Shown in pieces: positions 12,301 through 24,390 of a DNA stretch of 64,000 nucleotides (positions within the stretch are counted from its first letter, which is position 1; each line of letters opens with the position of its first letter). Location of the stretch: positions 142,252,913 through 142,316,912 of the forward strand of contig OX465579.1 in assembly GCA_950022655.1 (NCBI GenBank), read 5' to 3'. A program made the translations under genes and the position numbers. The notes below the pieces were generated by a model. It saw nothing but the letters and a program-made list of their open reading frames with translations, was not told the origin of the DNA and made no database searches. The DNA is from Alentia gelatinosa (Eukaryota; Annelida; Polychaeta; Phyllodocida; Polynoidae).

Positions 12301-15300
12301 TTCTTAGTTTTCTTGTGGTGATTATAACTGTGAGAAATATTAGACTGAAAATATGAAAAATGCAAAGGCTGCAACACCAAGCCAGCTTGTGTATAACCTA
12401 CTGCGATATTCAATTTTATTTGTCAAGGTCACTCTATATTTATAGAGGTCTCACAATCGCTCTCCAGTCTAAGACATATTTGGAAGACAAAAGATGGCGG
12501 GTGTTCTATAGTCACGATCATAGTGCGCCACGGGAGATCGCCGCGAAAAGTCTCGGCTGTTACGACAAATATAAAATTGTCTTAGCCTTAGGTTCCAGGG
12601 AACGGTTTTGGTTATATCAGTGAATCTAATAAGCCGATCTTCTTCATATTTGGTACGATTATAGTTTATGGGTATCCCTTACTCATGTCAGTTTCATGGC
12701 TTAACTCCCACGGAAAGTGGGTGAAATTCCGCGGAGAACTTTTGCGGAGCGGCGCAGTGTATTGCCGCTGCAGACAGCGTGTAGTGCAGCCGTGGGGCGT
12801 GGGGCTACGACATGTAGAGAGCTCAAATGTGTGCTATAGTCACGACAATCGGTGCGCACCCAAGCGGAAAATGTCGCCACATGTGTCGTAGGTCTAAGAG
12901 AACTTTGGACATGTCGTAGTAAACGTGGAAATTCACTTTCCTTAGGAATTAAGTCATGAAACTTTAGCACCAGTTAGGGAAACATATAACCTATAATCGT
13001 TACAAATATGAAGAAGGACGGCCTCTTAGTTCCGAAGTTATCGGCGATTGAATTTCGTCATAGCAATCGTCTGCTCTGGTGGCCAGTGTATTTTCCCGAC
13101 ACCTCCGCTAATTTATGCAGCCACTTTGACATTGACTGCATATCTAGCCTGTAGTGCGGCTACCATTCACCAGACGGCGTGTACACGGCTCGTCAGCGTG
13201 CCCTGTGCGCTTCGAGCGGTCGTGAAAGAGACTACTGCGTATCGGGAGGTGGGAGGGTGACTGGCCAATTCAAACGCCGATAACTTTAGAACGAAGAGGC
13301 CAACCTTCTTCATATTTGGTACGATTCTAGGTCATATGTATCCCTTACTCGTGTTAAAATTTCATTGCTTAATTTGTATTGGCAGCACAGGAAATAAACA
13401 ATGACGTTTTATAGAACCTGCAACAGTTCTATACTTGTCGTCAGGGCCGACAATTTGAGCTCAGATCGTAGGCTGCAGGCTACGACACCGTCTATAGCAT
13501 GGCGGCCATTTTGTATCACCAAATAATGTCTTGGTCTCAAGCGACGATCTTAGGCCATCGTGGATCGACGATATCGTGACTAAAAAACAAGGCCCTGGCC
13601 ACCAGAGCAGCCTTTGCTACGACGAAATTCAAACGTGTATATATCTCTGGGCCGGAGCTTCATATTTGGTACGAATATAGGTTATATGTATCCCTTAGCC
13701 GTGTTAAAATTTCATTGCTTAATTCCCACGGAAAGGGAATTTCCACGTACAGTATGACATGTCCATAGATGTCTTAGGGCTACGACAGTTTGGGAGACAA
13801 ATTTACCCACGTGACCTTACATTTGTTGTGACTATAGCACACTGCACACTGCCCTAAGTGTCGTAGGGCTATGACAATTGGCGGACCCCCTAAAATGTCG
13901 CGTCTATAGTACACTCACAGCAAAAACATGTCATTTATAACGATTGTCGTGACTAAAAAACAGGGCCCAGAATCTTTGCTGGAAGAGTGAATCATTCTTC
14001 GAGCAGAATTTTTGTCTTGGTAGTCTCTGTCACAACTGGCTATTGTCCCATTCAGGGACTATTCTGGACCACTAACCCATATCATTGCAAAGCCTCTATA
14101 TCAATATTATATTCTGCTTATAATTTTCAACATGTCTTAAGCTACTTGTATTGAGTTTTAAATGCGTCCACCCACGGATTTGACCTTTTAAAGGCCAATA
14201 ATTCTACTTAGCTCTTGTCGGAATACATGGAGACATGCAGCACATGGTCAGAAATGCAAACAGGGCTCAACAGCTGTGTGCACTGATCCATGAAGGCGCT
14301 AACACCAAGCAGCCGACGTTTCATACGAAGCTCGGGTATTGTTGACTGCTCATTGAAATTGTACATAACATATACTCTGAATTCTTTTAAGGTTAGTATG
14401 TAATGGCATTCCACACACAGAAAACTCCTTCCTGCATTCCTTCACCCCTTGTTTCATTCACTCGTTACTTCCTAGTACACTCTTCCATTTATTCATTCAC
14501 TCCTTCCTTCCTTCACTCCTTCCCAATTTTCATTCATTCCTTCACTCCTTTCTTTACTCTTTACCCCTTCCTTCCCTCCTTCCTCCTTCCACTCCTTCAT
14601 TCCTTCCTTTACTTCTTCTTTCCTTCCTTCACACCCTCCTTCATTCCTTCTTTCATTCACTTGCTCCTCTTGTCTCATTAGCAGGCTACTATAAGCATAG
14701 CTACAAAGATACAGATTTTGTTCGTTTTCAGAACCTGATGGACAGTATAAACTAGAGAAGCTCAGTTATGGTCAGAATCGTGCGGACGATCTCCCTGACA
14801 TGTTGATAGACATGAATGTGTCCAACCTGGTGTACCTGAACCTGCGCCGTGCTAAAATGACACCAACCAGTGTTTCCAAGCTCGGTAAACTAACACATCG
14901 AGGACTGGAAACAATCGTCCTTGACAACATCAAGATTTCTAACACTACTTGTTTAAAGGATTTACTAGGTTAGTCAAGTTGACGTCTTTAGTATATCAAA
15001 ATTGTTTCCTTTGTATACTACTTATTACTATATACCCATGCCATATATGCTGTAAATACGCACCGTTTTGACATATAACATAAAAATACTGTACGGACCA
15101 CTGGTCCGTACACTAAAATACGGACCACCTTGCCAAACACGTTTATTAACATATCGGTTGATAAAAATTAAATTAATGATTTTTTAAAATATTTTGGGTA
15201 TATAGTAAATATATAACGTCCGACCATGCTTGTACAAGTCACAGAACTCGATGATAATTTACAGTTTGTACGGAACTCGGCATAAGTGCCTCGTTCCGTA

Positions 15301-18300
15301 CATACCGTAAATTACCATCTCGTTTGTACAGCATGGTCAGGACGTTCTATATAAATATTTTCTAATTATTTAGAATAGGAATCTTCTTTGGGTTATTGTA
15401 AACAATAGGAAACACTACTACTGGGATGGGTAGACCAGTCTCAGAAGATTACAGTTGCTGTCTGATTCTGCCTCAGCTGCCAGATTACACTATGCAACTA
15501 TGTAACGTTCTTGATTGACGCACACTGAAACAGTTTTATCCGGAAACTTTGTCCTGGATACTATTCATATATAGTTCAAAGAATATTTAACAATAGACAC
15601 TATTCCAAATAGAAGTAATCCTGCATGTTAGAAAAATCAAAAAGGTTTGATTTGTATTTATGTTGGATTTTAGCAGGAGGCAAGTCCTGTGGGCTTGTGG
15701 CGTTAAGTTTGGCCGACTGTTCTCTCATCGATGATGACGTGGCTCAAGTTGCTGATGCACTAAGAGACGGCTTGCAGCTTTCTATGTTGAAGCTCAGCAG
15801 CAATAGGATTGGAGACAAAGGGATCCGCCTCATTGTTGATGCCCTCTTAACTGAATCAACACATCCAGTCAAGTTAATTGACCTCTCCAGTAATAGAGTA
15901 AGTTGTGGATGCTGATATCACTGTTTCTGCAGCTATTATTATTTGGGCTCTTCATCTCCACCCATCTTTACTAAATTATTTCTGTCCCTATAGTTTGATT
16001 CTCCACACATCATGATGATCTAACAGTTGAGATTTCCTCAAACAAATTTCTATGCACTATCTCCTCATGAGCGTAAGTGATTGCCAAATTTCTTGTATTC
16101 AATTAGGGCAACAGACCTAAAACACAGATAAGTTATACGAGACTGGTACAAGGTATTTGTATTTACGAAAATCATTTTCTTACTTTGGTACAGATGTGTA
16201 GCAAAATTAGATTTCTTCAAATTTCAGATGGGATCAAAGGGAGCAGACGCCTTGTCAGAACTGATAACGAGCAGCTCACACAAGTCGCAGATCCACAGTC
16301 TCAACATCAGTAGGAATAATATAGGTTTGTTCTTATTTTCTCATAATATTGTATTCATTTGTATTATCATTTACCATGCAGAGTTCTTCTTGCATGTATG
16401 TCTAATTGGGTTTTATTCAATTATAGCTTAAAAGATAGCTTTTAAGATATGTGCCCTCCAACAACAATTATGAAAAATGAAAAAAAAATACCTGTTTTCA
16501 ATATGGGGCATTTGTGTACATGTGCTAGCCATGCCTTATTATTGGTCATCTCGTTTTCGTGATATTGCAGAGGGACATGGCCTACAGCAGTTAGTGGCTG
16601 CTACTGGATCAGGAAAACTAAATAACCTGATCGCCAACAATCAGGACGCACATTATGATGAAGAAGATATGGATGCTATCTATGCTAAACTTGCAGAGTC
16701 ACTCGGTACACATCGATCCCTTAAAAGCTGATAAGATTAATAGGGGCGTGCGCCTGATAACATTGTATATCATTATGCAATATTACTAAAAGTATTGATA
16801 GAATAATCAAGCTGCTGTCTCTACTCAGCATTTGCAAATTGATTGCAAGAAGGAAAAGGGCATGATCCATTTTCTCTCGTTTTTTCCTAGGGGTTAAACA
16901 TATTTCTCAATGTGATTATATTATATTGTTAAATAGCAATCTTTGAATATTGATTTTACAGGTCTGAGCATGCGGGAAGAGGGTAGTTGCACAGTGCCTG
17001 ATGTGCAAGTTTCCTTTACTCTGAAACTGAATGGCCTTGGTGGCTTTGCAGGTAATAACGTCAAGTTTTATTCTCGAAAAGTCAGTTGTGTGCAAACAAG
17101 GCAATTCGTTTTTAAAGTTACTTTAATAAACACAATTTTTTCTAGGGCATGGATAGAATTCAAACGCGATCCATGCCCCAGAATAATTGGAAATATACTT
17201 TAGTATACAATGCCTATCACACTCCGGAAATCATTCTGAAAATACGTATATTGTATAGGTAATGCATATTGATTGTGGTCATTTTGAGTATATTGTTTAA
17301 GGTAGTGTTAAAGGTCATTTCCTGTTCCTGTTTTCGGGAGGTTTTGGTTTTTTTTTATGAGTTTTATAAATTGATTAATGTATGTAACTTTCATTATTAA
17401 TTCCTATGTTACTTATAGGTGATTTAGGTCGCATGCTGGATAGTATAGCTGTAGTGACAGACTACCGTAGCCAACTCTGGCCTCACCTGAATATGGCTAG
17501 TGTGCTGCAGGTGGGAGCATCTCTCAAGGGACAGGGTGAGTATGTAATCTCTTGAGCATGGAATTCATATAACCTTATATAATGTTCATGAAGCACTAAA
17601 GACCGACTTTTTCTCTAAAGATGTTATGCATATAGTTTTCAAAGTAAGATTTAATGGGGGATTACTAATATAAAGATCACGCTAAAAGGTGAAGAATTTT
17701 TTTATAGGTTTTTTAGGTTTTTATTTACCCGGGAGTGTGTCCTATCTTCCGGTAGCTCCAGCAATACATATATAGAGACAGGAGGAAAGCTAGATTTGCT
17801 GACCAATAGCCTGTCTGAAAGTAGATCTATAATTGTAGAACCATTAGAGGAAAGCCCAGAAAAGAATAGTGTGTACCACGCTGAATATCTCAGCAACTAA
17901 GTGCCTGGCAGCAGTTAAAACTGATAAATGTCTACTTTGTGTCAGATGACTCCGTATGTATGTTCACGAAGGAAGAGTGGGATAACATCATAGGGGCAAA
18001 AAAGGGAGCCCCACGTTGGCTGCAGGTAACGTTTCTCTCTGCGTATGTTCACTTATGTATTTTTTTATTACCCCCGTTGCTCCTTTAATCTAGAAGCTTT
18101 GTAGAACCTTTTCCTAATTACAACTGAATTATAATTGTCTAGAGGTTTGTCCGTGTACGTGTTTCTTCTTCGATGACTAGGACAGGTCAAACGGAACGAT
18201 GTTACACAAATATGTATTGGTTGGAAAGTGTAAAAACCTCATCATGTTCTATTTGGTTTTGCCACTCAACCCTGCTCATTTGTATAACAAATATGCCCGT

Positions 18301-21300
18301 TGATTCTTTGAAAAAATTTCTTGACGAGCAAAATTTCATCATGGAATCAGAAGAACAGTATTGATGAACAGATCGGTAGAAATTTAGGAGGAAAAGTAAA
18401 TTTGCTTTAAGTGTATGAAATTTCTATACCACTTGTCCTATTGGTGATTTGGATTTATGAAATGTAACCGTAAGCTAAAATGTCATTTCGTGTTTGCTTC
18501 CGTAAGCTGGAAGACCACCGTGAGAGGGCTCTATACTTGAGCCACCTGCCAGCGGCCATCACTGCCAACAAGATGGAGGGATTACTGGAGATGGAAGCAG
18601 ATTGTAACGTGGACGAGGTGGTACTTTTGAAGGTAAAAATGACGATGTCAACACGGCACTTTGCAACCAGAAAAAAGAAAAAAAAGGATCAGTATACTAG
18701 GATCTGAAGTTGAAAAATGAAGACTCGGCAAATTTGTCAGATAGTCACATGGAACATTCCAATGAATGTCTGGTGGGAAAGAAACGTGACTGCGTGGGAA
18801 GATATATATACAATACAGTAAAACCCCTCTTAAGGGGACACCCTCCGTTCCGGGCCAAGCGTCCCCTTAAGCGGGGTGCCCCCTTAAGCGGGGTTTTCAG
18901 TATGCCAGTGGTTATACAATAGAGAATACCTACATAAATGAAGGAAACGATGGCTATTAGGTTAAAAGGTTCATTAATAAATAAGCAAAAAAAATATAAA
19001 TTATACAGTATAAATGAATATAAATGAATATAAATGTACAAAAAATTAGAAATAAATAGATAAAAGAGGTTGAAGATGGATATGCCTCCCTTCTGAAATT
19101 TGCTCCTTTGTACACCCCCGTTCAATGTAACCCCCCCCCCCCTGAAGTCAGCAGCCCTATGACCGTGAGCGGCGGCTCACTGAATACCGCACCTTCAAAG
19201 CCCCCAGCCCGCCCTGTGTCGCCCACCGCTAACCTGTAAGCTGACCTCTAGCCCCCTACCTTCAACCAACGAGTATAGAGAACTCAACGAGTATAGTGAA
19301 AGTCGCTCATACTAATATCCACTTACTGTCGCCCTCCAAGAGCCGCTAGAGATGCGGTTATTACCTTAAAAAAACACAATCCGGCCACCTGGGCCCGCAC
19401 AAGAAGGATTTTCAGTGTTTTTAATATGATGTCCCTCAAAACTGTCCCCTAAAGCGGGGTGTCCCCTTAAGCGGGGTTAAAATAAACTCTTAAGAGGGAA
19501 AGATTTCCGTTCCGAGCAAATTGTCCCCTGAAGCGGGGTGTCCCCTTAAGCAGGGTGTCCCGGAAGAGGGGTTTTACTGTACATACCTTGAAGTATGCAA
19601 AGCATATTTGATGAAGTATAATTAACATGGATTGATATAGTATTTGAGACTTGGCAATAAACACCCTAAAAAATTAGTTTTAAAAGATTTTTTTTTTTAA
19701 CGTTGTTTGATGTTTGGTAGATTGTTGAATCTTTGGTGTTTATCACATAATGCGGTAAACAAATGAAATAAGCCAACCTAAATGGTACATACATTCAGGT
19801 TACCCAGGCCCTGTTTTTCAGTCACGACAATCGTTATGGGCGACGTGATTTTGCCGTCAGTGTTCGATAGACACGACACTTTAGTGAATAGGCGATATGT
19901 CGTGAGTCTAAGAGGCGTAGGGCAGCCAAACTTGTTTTTCAGTCACAACAATCGTGGGGTCACGTGATTGAAAATGTCGCCCAAAGTGTCGTCTGTTCAT
20001 GACACCTGTGGACATGTCATACAGAATGCACAACTTCACTTCCCGACGGAATTAAGCCATGAAATCTTTATACGAGTAAGGTATACATATGACCTATAAT
20101 CGTCCCAAATATGAAGAAAATCGGCTGGACCGTTCCGAAGTTATAGGCGTTTGAATTTCGTCATAGCAATTGTCTGCTCTGGTGGCCAGTGTATTTTTTT
20201 TATGCCACCGCTAATTTATGCAGCGACCTTGACATTGACTGCGCATCGGGAGGTGGGAGGGTGACTGGCCACCAGAGAAGACGATTGCTATGACGAAATT
20301 CAAACGCCGATAACTTCGGAACGGTGCAGCCGATTTTCTTCATATTTGGTACGATTATAGGTTATATGTATCCTAAGACAGTTCTATACTTGTCGTGACG
20401 GCCGACAGTTTTAGCGGCGATCGTGAGTGGCACACTACGATCGTGTCTATAGAACAGCGGCCATTTTGTGTCTTCTAGAATGTCGTGGAATCGCTGGACG
20501 ATCGTACGGTATCGTTGGCCGACGATGTCGTTACTAAAAAACAGGGCCCTGAATACAGAGTGCATTTTGCTGAATAATTCAGTTTCTTTTGCAGGATCAA
20601 CTTACACAGAAGAACAATGGTCTAGCCTGGATCCTTCTCTCTGATGTGGCCTCAGTGAAGAGAGCTGTCGATTTCTTCAACAGTGGGGAGGTCAGAAATG
20701 CGTGTCCTGTAATTTAGGGTTCTTTTAAGAGTCACTGTTATAAACCTATACACAAAAAAGAATATTTCTACAATGATGTCCCAATACACATTATTTGCTG
20801 TGTTCAGATGCCTACCTCCTGTCAACCCTATCTAGAGCTACCTATTTGATTAACTACATTCATTATCGATTTAACTATTTTGCATTTTGTAACCTAAATG
20901 TAAATGTGTTTCAGGCTAAGGTTTTTGGGCAGACGTTTCTGTTGAGCCGATTGGATTTGGCCGTGGATGATGAGGAGAACGAGGGTCATGCTGCTGCACG
21001 GTTAGTCATAGCATAAACTCAAAACATTATCATTTAATGGAAGATTTCTTGAATTATATCTATTTTAACCTCGGCTAAAATATCCCATTACTGGCTTTGG
21101 GCTTTATGTTTCAATTGCATTGATTTGATCGTACACTGCCTACTTACAAAGTGGATGTTTATACCAATTCAAAGGATTCAAAGAGCTATTCATGGCACAC
21201 ACTTAAGCCCCTATTCCACCAAGCCGACGAAGACGTTGTACAGCCCCCGTATGGCGGTTGCTGGCAGAGCTGTTCTATTTGAATCATCTGTCGGGTTGAT

Positions 21301-23928
21301 GGAAACACACACCAGACGTTTCAGCAGGCGTCGGCTCTCCTGCCAGACGTTTCAATAAACGTCTGCTCTAAGTTTTGACGTCTGTTGGAGGATATTGGGG
21401 GTCGTTAGTGCATCGCCTGAGTGTCTGCTGGGGCGTTTGGCCATTTCCCAGCTGAAATGCGCTTCCACCAACCAGAATTTTCAGGCGATACCCCAACCAA
21501 TACCCCCAACAAGATGTAATTCAAGCATCGGCCGAATAACTAATTTATTAGGTTTTTGTCTGCTGGAATTGGGCATCTGCCCGATGCATTTGAAGAGTAT
21601 GACACCTACCCGTGAGCTTTGCCGGGCCCCACGATGAGGGAACGCCGCCAACACGGCGTGGCCGCCACCGGCGATACACAAAGCCGCGAACGGACATTGA
21701 AAATTCCGACACTTTCGACAGAATTTTAGCGCCATAGCATGCTATACACATTCATAACATCAATCCTTATCTTTATTTACCTTCATTGTTCGATTTAACG
21801 TGTATTTCCGCGGTTATTTGACGTTCTCTGACCGTTCCCGTACAAATCCCGACACGGCGCAACACCGCTCCGATCGATACGCACCTTTCGCGGGTTCAGA
21901 GCGTCGTAGTGTATCGCCGCACGCCATGCCGCCTATCGCCTCAGTGGAGAACTCGATAACTGCGTGAAACGTCCACCAGACGGCGCCACTGTCCGCAACC
22001 CGCTGCTCGATATTGAGCGCCCACCAGATGCTCGTATGGCAACCACATGTCTGGCGGGGGTTTTGGTGGAGCAGTGACACATTTTGAGGCAATTTGGCCA
22101 GACGTTTCAACCGACGTCAGTCGAAAGATCGGCTGGAACGTCTTTTCGCTCTGAAAAAGCGGTTGTTTGGTGGAATCGGCCCTTAATGAAGATAAAGTGT
22201 GGATTCGAGCACAGAGTAGCACTTCCACTTGTATGTCCTGTTGTCCAGGTTCTATTTCTTTTATATCGGTTCTGCCAGAAGGGTTTAAGCCTCGTCTTGT
22301 GCAACAGGTTTTTCCTCGCAGGACAAGTACGTTTCAGATAATGTAATGGAGACACTAGAGCTGTCGGCTGTTTTTCCGACTATCACTCATCAATCGGGGG
22401 TTTTCCCGGATCGATTAGCAGCCGCTACCGCTTGTTAAGCTATGACAGCTAACCAGGGCGCTGTTTCACTAGGAGCTATAAGCCTAGCTGTTGGCAACAG
22501 TGGCAGCAAAGCGGCAGTTTGCGTTTCATTAGAAGGGGCAGTCGAGCATGAACGGCGCATGGGACATGAGCGGCACCAACAGTGGCAGATCCCGTTTCAT
22601 CAGTCAAGTGGCTCTCGCTGTTAGTGCCACTGTGGAGCCGCTGTAAGTGAGAGGGTCGACCCTCTCGTTGGTTACGTATATAGAATACTCTCACCCACTT
22701 CCCGTGAGACTTAAGCAATGATATTACACCAGTAAGGTATACATATAACCTATAATCGTACCAAATATGAAGAAAATCGGCCGCGCCATTCCGAAGTTAT
22801 CGGCGTTTGAATTTTCTACTCCCTCCGTGTATTTGCGTTGGTCGCTGTTCTTTTTCACTCCCTCCGTAGTGCGGCGGGATTTTGGCTGTTCTTTTTGTCT
22901 CCCCCCAGAGGCCGGCGGGAAGTGCTCGACACTGGCCACCAGAGCAGTATTTGCTATGACAAAATTCAAACGCTGATATCTTTGGGATATTTTCTTCATA
23001 TTTGGTACGATTATAGGTTTGACAGTGAGGTTTGACAGCATAGCGAGACCCTGTGCTCACTAAGTGCACTATGCTGTAAAATATGCCAACAGTGATAGTT
23101 GGTGCCACCTCAACAGCGAGACCACTGATGAAACGCAAATTTGGGCTTCACACTGTTGGTGCCACTATTGCTGCCACTGTTGCGGTCCTACCTCTCGCAT
23201 TGACCCCCCCCCCCCCCCCCCCCCCACAACGGCCCCCAGAAGTTACTACATATGCTATTTCTTCCCTACCCGTGCTGTCTGACATGTTGATACCATTCAC
23301 ATACCTTTAGATCTGTATTTATTATCTATTAAGTGCTAATTCATCATCTTACATGTGACTCTTGTGGCGGCCGCCATCTTGGCCACCGCGCACTATGGGA
23401 TGGAATAGAGATGGTTTTGAACCAATCAGAATCCTTAACTATTTTGACGGTGACAACGTTTCCCTCTGTCCTGTCAGAACGTAAACAAGGAGATTAAGCC
23501 TGAAACCTGGACCTGACTGAACTATACAAGTTAGGCCCTGGGTTTTAGGCGACTTTAAAAGTCAATCACTAACTGTAAGTACTAGAGATAAGTGTCACCA
23601 CCACCGTTTATAACCTGTATTGATTGATATTGCCATTGCCTCTGTAACTGTATATTTCCTGATAATATATTGTCTAAACTTGAAACTGTCTGTGTTTGTG
23701 TTGTGCTTGTTGAGTTGTTGACCAAGGACTCACTCCTGTTACAATAACAACTAATGTTCTGTGAACTAACATATCTATTCCAGAGCTGAGATGAATCTAC
23801 GGGCGGCTGACAGGGCAAAAGACGAAGCGGCTCACCGTCAGTTATTAAGACAGAACTACACCGAATCCCAAGCCAGACATGCCTACCGTTTGGCAAATCC
23901 AGCATATGCAGACGGTAGAATTTGGTGA
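5572..23928 (+). CDS. LRR + RRM protein with MGC lipid-anchor N-terminus (18 coding exons)
   Basis: The coding exons are 5572-6321, 6659-6784, 6984-7120, 8722-8863, 10432-10560, 10985-11099, 11346-11537, 14732-14968, 15677-15897, 16228-16324, 16571-16705, 16962-17051, 17419-17535, 17946-18025, 18507-18632, 20595-20690, 20915-21000 and 23784-23928. All introns are GT-AG and phases match throughout. The total is 3021 nt, 1006 residues plus TGA. The start is chosen because GCCATGG follows a splice acceptor by 10 bases and yields MGCGNSS, a classic N-myristoylation/palmitoylation signal. Residues 1 to about 190 are acidic and low-complexity. Residues about 246-735 are ribonuclease-inhibitor-like leucine-rich repeats (LxxLxLxxNxI, for example ELDLSANQIG and LSSNRIGDKG). 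Residues about 863-945 look like an RRM (RNP2-like ALYLSHLP, RNP1-like GLAWILLS). The C-terminus is charged and Ala/Arg-rich. I do not recognise a named orthologue. A membrane-anchored scaffold with RNA or protein binding is an inference. Confidence 0.9.
6659..16324 (+). CDS. Exons 2-10: ribonuclease-inhibitor-type LRR array
   Basis: Exons 2 to 10 encode about 465 residues of leucine-rich repeats with 28-30 residue periodicity, as in RanGAP, ribonuclease inhibitor and NLR proteins. Recurrent strands include SLNVANNH, SLNIGGNYLG, SLNLSHNTIS, TVYLSSNQ, DLNLSGCQLS, NLNLSNNPDL, YLNLRRAKM, ALSLADCSL, MLKLSSNRIG, LIDLSSNRMG and SLNISRNNI. Exon boundaries do not follow repeats one-to-one. The array is a curved protein-binding surface; the partner is unknown. 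Confidence 0.88.
7121..8721. other. Intron 3, with an unclassified insert
   Basis: A 1.6-kb intron. The part at about 7180-7745 has higher GC than its surroundings and reads like an inserted repeat. On the minus strand it has a TGGCTCAGTGG word at 7479-7489 resembling a pol III A box, but no matching B box at the right spacing. The rest shows no recognisable feature. Confidence 0.35.
9104..10053. mobile_element. TTAA-type foldback element, copy 1 (family D)
   Basis: A 950-bp element in intron 4. The left end GCCTGTATTCCACCAA is inverted at the right end as TTGGTGGAATACAGGC. It is flanked by TAAA on the left and TTAA on the right. A second copy with the same internal words (CGTTGTACAGC, GCGGTTGCTGGCAGA, CCAGACGTTTC) lies at 21207-22182. 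No coding frame is convincing, so it is non-autonomous. The TTAA flanks hint at a piggyBac-like mobiliser. Confidence 0.7.
12480..13968. mobile_element. Composite of family A foldback elements
   Basis: Located in intron 7. The right terminus (GTGACTAAAAAACAGGGCCC) is at 13949-13968, and a second, internal right terminus ends near 13595. The recurring core (CATATTTGGTACGATTATAG type) appears near 12645, 13315 and 13665 in forward and inverted forms. The left terminus is not recognisable, so this is probably a truncated element with another nested in it. Confidence 0.55.
14421..14680. repeat. Polypyrimidine (CTTC/ATTC)n microsatellite
   Basis: About 250 bp in intron 7 made of interrupted CATTCCTT, CTTCACTC and CCTTCCTT units on the plus strand, almost purine-free over long runs. 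It lies about 50 bp before the exon 8 acceptor. Open frames through it are an artefact of the repeat. Confidence 0.85.
15218..15345. repeat. Hairpin element of about 128 bp in intron 8
   Basis: AACGTCCGACCATGC at the left is inverted at the right as GCATGGTCAGGACGTT. A central palindrome runs from AATTTACAGTTTGTACGGAA to TTCCGTACATACCGTAAATT. A smaller palindrome GTACGGACCACTGGTCCGTAC lies just upstream near 15093-15113. Probably a palindromic MITE. Confidence 0.6.
18507..21000 (+). CDS. Exons 15-17: C-terminal RRM-like domain
   Basis: Exons 15 (18507-18632), 16 (20595-20690) and 17 (20915-21000) encode residues 857-958. The strand/helix pattern matches an RNA recognition motif: ALYLSHLP at 864-871 as an RNP2-like strand, a helix, EVVLLKDQLT as the second strand, NGLAWILLS at 906-914 as the RNP1-like strand, a helix SVKRAVDFFN, and VFGQTFLLSRL as the last strand. 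The aromatic residues usual in RNP1 are partly replaced (Trp910 present, no Phe pair), so RNA binding may be weak or the domain may bind protein. This is a fold call by eye. Confidence 0.6.
18816..19579. mobile_element. pogo-like MITE with TA target duplication, copy 1 (family C)
   Basis: A 764-bp element in intron 15. It begins CAGTAAAACCCCTCTTAAGG and ends with the inverted AAGAGGGGTTTTACTG. TA flanks both sides (18814-18815 and 19580-19581), the target duplication expected of Tc1/mariner-pogo elements. Several CCTTAAGCGGGGT words lie near each end in direct and inverted form. It contains no transposase frame. Confidence 0.75.
19806..20550. mobile_element. Family A foldback element in intron 15
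   Basis: The left end AGGCCCTGTTTTTCAGTCAC is inverted at the right as ACTAAAAAACAGGGCCCT. The middle is itself a long foldback: the arm containing CGAAGTTATAGGCGTTTGAA near 20135-20160 recurs inverted near 20300-20325, around a centre that includes CTGGTGGCCAGTGT and its inverse. About 745 bp, non-coding, non-autonomous. Confidence 0.75.
21207..22182. mobile_element. TTAA-flanked foldback element, copy 2 (family D)
   Basis: A 976-bp element in intron 17, flanked on both sides by TTAA (21203-21206 and 22183-22186). The left terminus GCCCCTATTCCACCAA and the right terminus TTGTTTGGTGGAATCGGCCC are inverted. Internal sequence matches copy 1 at 9104-10053. A perfect TTAA duplication is the signature of piggyBac-superfamily insertion. 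Confidence 0.75.
22454..23225. mobile_element. CTGTTTCACTAG foldback element, right end decayed (family B)
   Basis: The left terminus CAGGGCGCTGTTTCACTAGG matches complete copies at 39127 and 41867. The interior shares the core near 22690-22800 and 22985-23030 with families A and B. The right terminus is replaced by a 22-base poly-C run (23204-23225). Located in intron 17. Confidence 0.6.
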
Positions 23929-24276
23929 TCCTGAGATGTTTCATGGTACATTATGTTAGAAAAGAAATAACTCTGTGATATGTTTAATAGATGTGCCATC
24001 GTTAATCCAAATATCAATCTAGTAGTCAGCTCGAGATGGGAATTAACTAATAACTGTAATTATATTTCAATAGGAATGTTTCATGTTAAACTGTTTTCAA
24101 ACATGGATGCTTCTCAGTATTGTGGTATTTGTATAGCCAAATAGATTACACTTTAGCTTTTGATAGATTGCATCAACTTGTATTTTTTGTATTCATAAAA
24201 TATATGTTCGTTGCAAAAGATACTTGGTTGTCCAAATTATCACCCTTGTGCTGTATCAATCGTATCATGTTAGTAG

Positions 24277-24282
24277 AATAAA
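24277..24282 (+). promoter_or_regulatory. Candidate polyadenylation signal AATAAA
   Basis: AATAAA lies 349 bases after the TGA of the LRR/RRM gene, before the next mobile element. It is the first canonical hexamer downstream of the stop, so it is the likely 3'-end signal. Not tested by transcript data. Confidence 0.45.
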
Positions 24283-24390
24283 AAAGTCACAATAATTCAT
24301 TACTTTCTTGTTTTTCTTCAAAGATTCCTGAAGAAATTTGAGACTTAGTGCTTTATAGTAGATTATGTGGCATTTCCGTAGACATTAGCA

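Noticed and set aside
14403..14681. Open frame of 92 codons (Ser/Phe/Pro-rich)
   Set aside because: It is a translation of the CTTC/ATTC microsatellite and lies in an intron.
23369..23382. GCCGCCATCTTGG as a YY1-like promoter element
   Set aside because: A good match to the motif, but it lies deep in intron 17 with no sign of a transcription start; a single motif is not evidence of a promoter.
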